Shown piece after piece: positions 55,214 to 64,000 of a DNA stretch of 64,000 bases. Position 1 is the stretch's first letter. Every line of letters begins with the position of its first letter. Below the pieces are notes generated by a model. That model was given only the letters and a program-made list of their open reading frames with translations, was not told where the DNA came from and ran no database searches. Both the position numbers and the translations under genes were made by a program. Source of the stretch: Rhyacichthys aspro (Eukaryota > Chordata > Actinopteri > Gobiiformes > Rhyacichthyidae); the NCBI GenBank assembly GCA_036850595.1, contig CM072166.1, positions 19,384,756 through 19,448,755 of the forward strand, written 5' to 3'.

Positions 55214-56120
55214 AGGTCCCATATTATGCTAAATCGACTTTTCTGAGCTTTTAACCATGTTCTAAAGTTGTTTCTACCTCAAACACATACCCAAAGTTGT
55301 GTTTTGTTTCATTCCCGCATTTTTGAGTAATTTATTTAGTTTGAGCTACAGTCCTTTCAAAGAGCTGTTTCACGCAATGACGTCAATATGTGAAATAAAC
55401 CACTCCTCTCCAGGAAGTGCTCCTCCACACTCCTCCAGCCCCTCTCTCCTGCACTGTCAACAAGTGCCGTGCTCTGCAGCTCAGGCACAGAGAAGCATTG
55501 CTGCTACTGTATTAGCTTACTTACCGTCAATACTTTTACTTTACTTTCAATACACTGCACAACAACTGCCTTAGGAGTCTCCAGGCAGCATACATTCTCA
55601 ACTTCATTAGGCATTGTATGGCCATTTCCACATGTGCACCTATAAACAGAAGCAGTTAACACGCGCTATGCTACAGGCTACACCATAGAAACATACACAA
55701 TAAATAGTTTCTCATTTACCAAGCAGAAACGTCTTGTAGAAGCCTTAGAGGTCTTTGTGTTTGCTCATGTTCTTCGAACTCAGAGTCAGACTCTGGGTTG
55801 AAGATATACGGCTCAGTTACTCTCAAAGCCATTGCTGAAAAAGTTATTACTACCATGTACCGTGTACTTCAGTCTGTTTCCAGCGGCAGCTCACGCAGCT
55901 CTAGCATCACGTCATGAGTGGGCGGAGCCAACACAGGAGAGCTCAGCCTTAAAGTGACAGCGCCAAATCAGACCGTTCACTTTGGACTCATTATGAGAGC
56001 TTATTCAAACCGCTTGTATAAGATAATTATTGTGTGTTTCATGTTGCAAAACGTGATATGGTAACCTAAATGTATCCAAAATGCACTGTATAATGTTCAA
56101 AATAGTATAATATAGGACCT
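55214..56120 (-). mobile_element. Kolobok-like TTAA element, 907 bp, internally deleted
   Basis: Flanked by TTAA (55210-55213 and 56121-56124). Ends AGGTCCCATATTAT and ATAATATAGGACCT. The left 330 bp match the THAP end of 38371-41164, and the right part matches the P2X7-C exon 1 and 2 end (inverted). Retains exon 1 with ATG start (ATGGCTTTGAGAG on the minus strand) and an AG acceptor before exon 2. Lacks exons 3-4 and most of the THAP exon. Confidence 0.9.
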
Positions 56121-57914
56121 TTAACCTACAATACAGAGATCAGTCAGTTAAAAGTCCTGCCCCATAACCCCGTCCTATCGGATCATTTTTTAATTACCTT
56201 TCAATTCACGCTTGAGGACTACACTCTTCCTCTGGACAGACCCCAGTTTAGAAGAATATTATCTGATAAAACTGTTTCTCAGTTTTATCGGCTAAGTAAT
56301 GTTCATTAATATGTATTGTCCCTGTTTTAAATAAATAAACTCAAACTCATGTGTTCAATGCAGACAGCTCTCGATAGTGTGGCTCCACTGAAATAGAGGG
56401 TCATTAGAAATAGTGGAGTATCACCCTGGTTCAATACAGAAACCTAGCTCCTTAAACAAGCCATGCGTAAATCAGAAAGGCGTCATTCCAACTCCGAGGA
56501 GTCACTCAGGGCCTGGAAAAACAGTCATTTAATTTACAAGCAAGCCCTGCGTAAGGCTAGAACTAGGTATTATTTGACTCTTATAGAAGAAAACAAAAAT
56601 AATCCTAGATTTTTTTTTTGTTCAGCACTATATCCAGGCTGACGAACAGTCACAGCTCAGTAGAACCTAGCATTCCTTTAACACTTAGCTCCAGTGACAT
56701 CCCACAGTCTTTTAAATCAGCAGTGATTAAACCTCTGTTGAAAAAAACAACCTTTGATCCAGGCACCTTAGAAAATTATAGACCTATATCCAAACTTCCT
56801 TTTATTTCAAAAATCCTCGAGAAAATTGTAGCTAAACAGCTATGCAATCATCTGCAGAACAATAACTTATTTGAAGATTTTAGACCGTACCACAGCACAG
56901 AAACAGCTTTAGTCAAAGTCACCAATGATCTGTTAGTGGCTTCAAATAATGGACTGGTCTCTGTACTCGTCCTTTTAAATCTTATCTAACAGACAGACAC
57001 CAGTTTGTTAGAGTTAATGAGCAATCATCAGCGTGCACACTAGTTAGCCAAGGAGTACCGCAGGGCTCTGTATTACGCTCTATACTTTTTACATTATACA
57101 TGCTCCCCTTAGGCAATATAATCAGAAAACATTGAATTAACTTCCACTACTACGCCGACAACACCCAGTTAAACCCAACGAAAACAATCCAATGGCCAAA
57201 TTAGAAGTGTGTGTGAAAGACATAAGGTCCTGGATGACGGTAACCTATCTCCTCCTAAACCCAGAAAAAACAGAGGTGATTATACTAGGCCCCAGGAATC
57301 TAAGAGAAACATTATCAAATCAAATAGTCATATTAGTGTAGCTTCGAGATCAACTGTTAGGAATCTTGGTGTAATATTAGACCAAGATTTATCGTTTAAA
57401 ACAAACATTAACCAAGCTTGCAAAACTGCATTTTTTCACCTGCGAAACATAGCCAAAATTAGGAATATCTTGCATTAGTTACATTGAGGTTAGATTACTG
57501 TAATTCTGTGCTGGCAGGGTGCCCAAATAACTCCATAAAAAGTTTTCAGCTCGTCCAAAATGCAGCCACTAGAATACTAACAGAAACAAACAGACAAGAG
57601 CACATTATTCCAGTGTTAGCCTCCCTTCACTGGCTTCCAATTGAATTCAGAATTAAGTTCAAAATACTTCTCTTCACTTATAAGGCCCTCAGTGGGAAGA
57701 CCCTGTCCTATCTCAGAGCCGTACGGTCCTAACAGAACGCTTCTTCTCAAAATGCAGGGCTACTAGTCATTCCTAGAGTTTCCAAAAGTACAATAGGAGG
57801 TAGAGCCTTTAATTACCAAGCTCCTGTTTTATGGAATCAGCTCCCAGCTCTCGTTAAAGAGGCAGACACAGTCTTAACATTTAAGGTTAGACTTAAGACT
57901 TTCCTTTTTGATAG

Positions 57915-58025
57915 GGCTTATGGTCAGGACATATACAGTAGATGAGACAAGGGCCTATGGTCAGGACATATACACTAGATGAGATAAGGGCTTATGATCA
58001 GGATATATACAGTAGATTAGATAAG
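57915..58025 (+). repeat. About 36-bp tandem repeat in L2 3' region
   Basis: Three copies of TATGGTCAGGACATATACAG plus TAGATGAGATAAGGGC with few changes, just after the RT stop region. Confidence 0.88.
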
Positions 58026-58135
58026 CTGCTCTAAGCCCAGACGCTGGGGGAGGTATGACACACTGAGCTTCCATCCTCACTCTAGTTACATTCTACATGT
58101 TACATATCTTCTTAGTATATTGCTGTTGTCGGATC

Positions 58136-59540
58136 TAGTTGAACCTAATGAAGAGTTTGTGCACATTAGTAACCTGAACCCAATGATATGGAAATGATAG
58201 GGCTATCTTCAAAAATGACTCTCCAGCACCCCCTACAAATTTATAATGGGAACCAAACATGTAGTTTGTCATAGAGAGACAAAATTTGGTACATACATGC
58301 TGTATGGGATGTTGAACAAAAAAGCCAGTGACAACCACCCCCAACCGTGTCGCCATGTATTTTCACTTTTCCAGGGTGCACTGTCGAGGCCCCTTTTTTA
58401 AAATTTGACAACAGTCAACAGATTACTCAACAGTCTGGAATTTTGGGTGAAGTTAGGTGCGGTTTCTGTTACGTTTAGGAGGTCAAATTATTGTTCCATT
58501 CTCGCCTCCCATTCATTTACATCAAATATTTTGGGTGTTCCCATGGCAACACAGTTGTAGGGGGTTAGGCTATTATTATTATTGTTGTTGTTGTTGTTAT
58601 TATTATTATTATACACGACAGAGTGTATTTTACTTGTGTATTGTACTTCTTGTTTTTTACAAAAGACTGACAGTCAATATTTAGCTTCTGTCATTACGTT
58701 TTCAGATGAACAGAGTCGAATAAAAGCTGTGAGAAACACATTTCTCTTTTTCTCTACATGTTAGCGATCTAAAGCCGTAACTCCACAAACTCTCAAATAC
58801 CTCTAGCTAGTGATAAATGTTTTTTTCCAAAGTAAAGCTTTTGTATGTCAACATTTTGAACACTGTACATAAAGCCTACAACACAAACAAACAGCGAAGA
58901 CATGTGCCATCAGTGGTCACAAGAGGACGTGAAATGCATTTGAGCCAGGAATCTGACACACACTGAGGCATCTGCCAAAAAAGTTGTCTGCTGAAGATGC
59001 GATTGCTCTCTTTATATGTATTTAGCAACTGGAACTGAAAAAGCTCATTGGATGAACCCAAAATGCTTTAAACTATACTGAGACAGACTATTATACTAGC
59101 TACTACTATATTGCTATATTATACTAACTGGGAATGTCCATATTTTGATGTTCATTTCTTGAGTAATATTCAACTAAAATTAAACTAAAAAAAACATTCA
59201 ATGTTGTGCAAAGTACAATTCTTCCTGAAGGAAAATGCCTTTGCCCTTCATTTGGTAGGCACATGATGTGACTGGTGCATGGCTTTAACTTAAATTTAGT
59301 GACCACATAAAAGACATACAGCAGCCCAATCTTTCTAAAGGACTTGAGGCACACATGTAAAAATACATTATGAATTTACAGGATAAATTATGGGTTATTG
59401 TTTTATTTTCTTGACCTCTATTGAACTAGGTTAAAAACACTAGATTAACAATCACTTTCTTCAGTCTAGACTTGGCCAAAATGATCAAGTCTCAGTGACT
59501 GGGTGTTTTAAAGCTCCTCAAGAGCAAATTCGTTAGATTT
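58136..59540. other. Unassigned repeat-like DNA
   Basis: 58190-58420 resembles a dispersed fish repeat (AATGACTCTCCAGCACCCCC), but no ends could be set. No gene recognised. Confidence 0.35.
58571..58613. repeat. ATT/GTT trinucleotide microsatellite
   Basis: (TAT)n-(TTG)n-(TTA)n run. Confidence 0.95.
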
Positions 59541-59616
59541 AGACCAGAACACACAGACAGCAGTGTGTGTGTTCTGGTCTAATTTGTCATCTTTCCAAGA
59601 TGAAAGATGACAAATT
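59541..59616. repeat. Two adjacent hairpins
   Basis: Hairpin 1: AGACCAGAACACAC (59541) pairs with GTGTGTTCTGGTCT (ends 59580). Hairpin 2: AATTTGTCATCTTT (59581-59594) pairs with AAAGATGACAAATT (59603-59616). They abut without a gap. Confidence 0.88.
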
Positions 59617-62040
59617 TTGGCAATTTGACACTCAAGTCTGTTCTTTTCTACTCAGGCCCTTTGGAGCTCTCTCAAATGGTCAAACCACTGCTGATGATTT
59701 CCTAAATGTTTTCAAGACATTCTTGCAAAAAATTCCCACTCTGTTATTTATAATATAATAATCAGTTCTATAATCTGTCCATCAGGCCTCAGTCTCACTT
59801 CTCCCTGAATGGGCACTTTTAGGCTTTTGAGTGTTGCAAGTTTTAATACAGAGGATATTGTTCATTCTCTGAGGTCTGTCTGATTTTCAGAATTACTGGG
59901 TTCAGTCAATCTATGTAAGTGGCCCCACCTCCTTCAGTCCCATGTGTGGCTCCACACAGATGTGTGATTCATGGCTTGCACCATTTTCTGCTCTGTTTGC
60001 TTGTGCTTTAAATAGAGCGATGTGGCTCTGGTGCTAGAGTAGAGTCTGAACTGAGCAGGGCCCTCAGGGGCCCGGCCCCATTGACCACAGATGAGTCAGA
60101 GAGAGTCACAAGAGAGCTGATCTCACAGGGACCATCTATAAAACCCACACAGCTTTTATCTCTAAAAAACACTGTGGTATATGCTGATACACCGACACGC
60201 CTCTAACTCAAGGCTCATTACGTAAAATTTGACCTGCAAAAACAAAGCCTCAGAATCATTTGAGATGATTCTTTGGAATGACATAGGGTAAACAAGCCTC
60301 CTCTCAGAGTCTGAGAGGGTGCCGTGTGAAAACCTGTGACTTAACTTTGGCCGGAGCTGGCCGCTCACTTCAGCTGTCACATAACCACTGTCGCCTCAGG
60401 CAGTAAGACAGGAGAAAGGAGAAAACATTGCGGCGCGCTTTAGGTGATATTTGTCACTGCTAACCACTAAAATCACAAAAAAACAAACAAACACAAAAGC
60501 AAGAGAGCAAGATTTAAGAGATGAAGTTTGGGCCAGATTGCACTCATTGGAAAAGTTATGATAACAAACCTGGTTCAAAACAGAACTTGTCTAGTAGTTC
60601 CTAAATCACTTGTTGCTTCTGTGGTTTATTTAGTTCTGTAGTAAAGCTGCTGTTAACATATGGCTCTGTGTTTTCACTGTATTATAAGCAACAACTCCCA
60701 ACTAGTATTTATACCTTTATAAAACCATAAAACAAACTTTTTACCTACACCCTCCATTTGTCACAGAAACACTGAAGTAAATAAATTATTTTCGTTTATG
60801 TCAAGCTTTATAGCTCTGCAAACTATTGTCTTTTGCCAGAGCAATATATCTTTTGTAATAATGTATTTGAGAAGTTTGTATTAGCTCAGTTTATAGTCAT
60901 TTACAGCTTCTGATTTTGTGTCTAGTTGCTGTCGATCGACATATATCCTCCATGAACCACTGGACAGTACATGAACCATCAGAGGGACATAAAATGAGCT
61001 GTAACTGGTAATGCCTTGTCCAAAACATTTGACTTTGTTGTTTGTTATTCTTAGCCATGTGAACACATGAGAAGATAATGCTTTATTTGAAATAGACTAA
61101 TAGCGGAGATATTTACAGAAATAATAACGCCAATACACCTTCAAAAACCTAGGGAATGTTACATCACAGTAAGTAAAATCACAGGTCGTGGAAAGTGTAA
61201 ATAGAGAATAAAAATATAACATACAGTAAAACATACACAGGGTGTTGCACTCAGTGGTGAGGAGACCTACAGCTACATCACTACTTCACAGAGGCCTCAG
61301 TCTCCGGCCTGAGAATGTAAAGGACTGCTGCTCCACTGTCTCTGTGTTCACAGCTGCATGGAGAGGAACTGCTCTGGAGTTTTTACACATTTAGACTCAC
61401 CTTACATGACTCTGTTCTCAGAGAAGTAGCAGTAGTGGAACCATTTCTAAAGGTAGATCACATTTACAGTATTATGGACACTGAAACAAGACAATATTGT
61501 TCTAATCAGCTGTAACTGACATGATTATGTGAAACATACTGACATAAAAATGGTTTAACCAAATACATAAATACTTCATACATCATGACACTTTTTCTCT
61601 GTTCAGTCTGTGGACTGTATATTGTCTCTGGGTCTGCATGAAGTGTTTTGTCTGTAGCAGTACTTCATCCTTCTAGAGTCAGCCTGATAAAGTCTGTGTT
61701 GTAACTATAGCTTTATGTTCTACAGCAAACATAAAACACTGAGCTGTGCCTGTGTCCTGCAGCTACTGCAGCGTCTCCTCTTTCTGCCTCACTGATAATA
61801 AGAATAATAATAACAACAATAATAACAATAAAAACAACTATAATTTTAATTATGATAATGGTAATCATGATTAAAGCCGCAAGGTCATTAATGTGCACAA
61901 ACTCTTCATTAGCTTTAACTAGATTTGACAATGTTTGTGAAAGTTACAGGAGATTTTATTTTTCCCAAAATGGCCTCCTCGTTACGAGCTCGCTGCGGCC
62001 AAACCTGATAAGATCAAAAAACTATGGATAACTTTTGTTG
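59617..62040. other. Unassigned, partly unique DNA
   Basis: No exon recognised. 59990-60150 is GC-richer, with TTTAAATAGAGC, GGGCCCGGCCCC and TGAGTCAG (AP-1-like), and could be a non-coding regulatory block. (AAT/AAC)n tract at about 61795-61835. Confidence 0.35.
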
Positions 62041-62360
62041 ACACACATGTCTAAGTGATTGCCCTTGTGTGTTTTCCCCTCACTGTGATTGCCTGCTCCG
62101 CCCCTTATGTGTTCCACCTGTGCCTTGTTGTCTGTTGTCTTGTGGTATCCCTCTGTCCTGTGCTAGATTGTCTTGTTGTACCCTGTCAAGCTTTCCAGCA
62201 TTTTCTATTTTCTTTTTTTCAGTGTATGACAGCTAGTTTGTTTAAGACCTTGACTTGGCCTACTCCCTTGGATTTTGGTGCTTTTTTTGGACTGAACTGT
62301 TGTGTGTAACGACTTCGTTATAGACACTGCTCATTATGGCAGTTATTAACCATTATTAGA
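62041..62360 (+). repeat. Possible LTR fragment
   Basis: Pyrimidine-rich TGTGCCTTGTTGTCTGTTGT, GCTCCGCCCC and CCAGCATTTTC resemble fish gypsy-type LTR sequence. Ends and duplication not found. Confidence 0.3.
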
Positions 62361-63204
62361 CTCCCTCACGGGATAAGCTGGTAGATCCACAGCCAGGACG
62401 TCCAGGGCGATACATGCACAGAGAGAATCCGTTTAGTTGTTGAGAACCAAGTAAGTTGTTCCAAAGCTGTCTCACACTTGTTTCCTTTTAGAGTTGTTCT
62501 ATTTCCGATACCAAATCGGCGAGTAACATTAGCAATACAGATTAACTCTCCCAAAGTATAGTGTGTTACCTGCATACATGGTAGAGCCAAATGGGAATTC
62601 AGGGGAAGTAGTTTCAAAGATTTCTTTTTATATCTATAACTTCTAAATATTTTCAAGACCTGGGTAAATAATCTGGATTTGGGGGACTTTTTGGTTTTAC
62701 CTTTTTTGCTCTTGATGTGAAGCTTGTTTTATTTATGTTTTGTTTTAATTATTGATGACTTACATTAGTGTATAAAAGTTCAGACAGATGCAGTAGGTTA
62801 GAGATGGCCATTTGTAAATAATAAACAGAAAATGTAACAAACACATATATTGTGTATAGCTCTGTCAACTATCAACAGTAAATAATCTGGATTTTTATGA
62901 TTTTTTTGTTTTACCTTTTTGTTTTGCTCTTTGGGTGAAACTTGTTTTATTATTAAATATTGATGACTTATATTGATTTATAAAAGTTCAGAGTGCAACC
63001 AAGTAGGTTAGAAGTGGCCATTTGTAAATAATTGGAAGATGACTGTTGATATAACAGGAGGCACATCACTTTCATAAGAGCTTTATAGACTGTGTTTCTG
63101 ATAGTAATGACAACTCATTTGAATTGAGTGGAAGAAGGAGAAGAGTAAATGTCAGGAAATGAGGACTACTGAGATTAAACCACAGGCACTCATAGACTGA
63201 GCTG
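62361..63204. other. Unassigned DNA with an internal duplication
   Basis: AAATAATCTGGATTT...GGTTTTACCTTTT at about 62665-62850 recurs at about 62880-63040, a direct repeat of about 150 bp with divergence. No gene recognised. Confidence 0.55.
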
Positions 63205-63215
63205 GGGTGGGGGTG

Positions 63216-63272
63216 GGGCTCATTGGGTGCTCAGCACCCCTAAAGCTCTGATCCTAGAATCGCCCCTGCCCT
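63216..63272. repeat. hAT-like terminal fragment
   Basis: Reverse complement reads CAGGGGCGATTCTAGGATCA, a common fish hAT MITE end. The partner end was not found. Confidence 0.45.
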
Positions 63273-63555
63273 GAGTTATACAGTAGTATACTAGTTACTT
63301 CTCACATGTAGGAACTGATTAAGTAACTGAGTTACATCATTATAAAACTTACTATTTACAAGGGAAAGTAATTATTGTGTTCATTCCAAAATAAGTTTAA
63401 ATATGTCAAATAACTTGGATGCCACTCAATATTATGTTAAATTAATGAAATGGACACTAAAAAGAATAAATTATTGTTATAAAACATTGTACATTGTGCT
63501 AATCTGCACTATTTTAATGTTGTTGTGGGACAATGTGAGAGACACCTGTCAAATT

Positions 63556-63557
<2 letters not shown>

Positions 63558-63598
<41 letters not shown>
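63558..63598. repeat. (TA)n microsatellite
   Basis: Uninterrupted TA run of about 40 bases. Confidence 0.97.
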
Positions 63599-63600
<2 letters not shown>

Positions 63601-64000
63601 CATTAGTTGCACGTTACATAAACATTCTTGCCTCTCACCGCAACAAGGGAAAAGTTGAGCTTATACTTCCAGTTTGCGAAAGCTACCTTTTAACTCGTAG
63701 GACTTACTATCACTCAGTTGTACAGATAACTAGACTCCAAGCCTTGTCTTGAGGTTAGATACCTCGTGTAGCTATACACGTTGTTTAGGAAATATTTGAG
63801 CTGCCCGTGGAACTTTTTGGATGTCTTTGGCAGGAGAAGTTTGGGGACCTGGAGACAGTGGACACTCAACACAGTGTAGTTTTGAATATAAAAGTCTGTC
63901 CATGCTTCTGTGAACTGAAATTTTGAAGCCTAATAGTAAGTCAGTGCACACGTAATGCCATATTAAGCAGTCCCTCCAGGATTTTGCAGCCATTTTTTGT

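Larger units (their letters stand above)
54620..58135 (+). mobile_element. L2 (Maui-like) LINE ORF2, broken, interrupted by a TTAA transposon
   Basis: Endonuclease 54627-55209 (FDVRSISSKSLLVNDLISDH, STETWLQQDGF, GDFNIHADDSRDSLG) continues after the insertion at 56125 (LPHNPVLSDHFLITFQFT). RT from about 56618 (NYRPISKLPFISKILEKIV, HSTETALVKVTNDLL, VPQGSVL). C-terminal part 57484-57900 (LDYCNSVLAGCPNNSIKSFQ, YQAPVLWNQLPALV). Many stops and frameshifts. The YADD catalytic motif reads YADN at about 57155. 3' UTR to about 58135. Confidence 0.88.

Overview
This window looks like gene-poor teleost fish DNA that is densely filled with transposable elements. The evidence is vertebrate-style introns, a near-consensus RFX X-box in front of a ciliary-type gene, and the mix of mobile DNA: L2/CR1 LINEs with SGNH-type ORF1, a DIRS element, BEL/Pao and Ty3/gypsy retrotransposons, hAT and TTAA-target (Kolobok-like) DNA transposons, and a tRNA-derived SINE of the zebrafish DANA type. 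No bacterial features are present. I cannot name the species.

Layout: 1-2792 holds a decayed BEL/Pao element on the minus strand. 5100-9088 holds a DIRS element with inverted terminal repeats. 9575-13658 (minus) holds the one complete host gene I can assemble: six exons, 195 codons, all splice phases agreeing, with LINE debris in its introns. 13698-13804 carries an X-box and a perfect 28-bp-arm hairpin upstream of it. 14421-15373 is a 953-bp foldback transposon whose inverted ends are made of a 40-bp minisatellite and which has a 6-bp target duplication. 15500-18055 contains several tandem repeats and a LINE 5' end.

18566-36635 is the most interesting region. Two inverted arms of about 1 kb, each built from roughly 150-bp units, bracket a multi-exon minus-strand gene for a transposase-like protein. 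That protein has a Gln/Pro-rich N-terminal part, acidic-residue motifs, and a C-terminal C4HC3 PHD finger encoded by its last two exons. A second unknown ORF lies upstream of it. The original element was about 9 kb. It has since received a young Ty3/gypsy copy (5-bp TSD), an L2 LINE, and a hAT that itself contains another hAT (both with 8-bp TSDs).

36636-38335 is an L2 ORF1 5' end split by a 1280-bp solo LTR. 38371-41164 is a TTAA-flanked transposon with two opposed coding units: a THAP-like zinc finger and a four-exon protein matching the P2X7 receptor C-terminal cysteine-rich (ballast-type) domain. A partial relative lies at 45.7-46.36 kb. A 907-bp deleted relative at 55214-56120 sits precisely in a TTAA of another L2.

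43.3-45.1 kb has two terminal exons of a SAMD3-like family gene. 47.5-52.9 kb has SINE-containing duplications and a hAT MITE. 53.3-58.1 kb has two L2 LINEs, head to head. From 58.1 kb to the end I see mainly microsatellites, hairpins and unassigned DNA.
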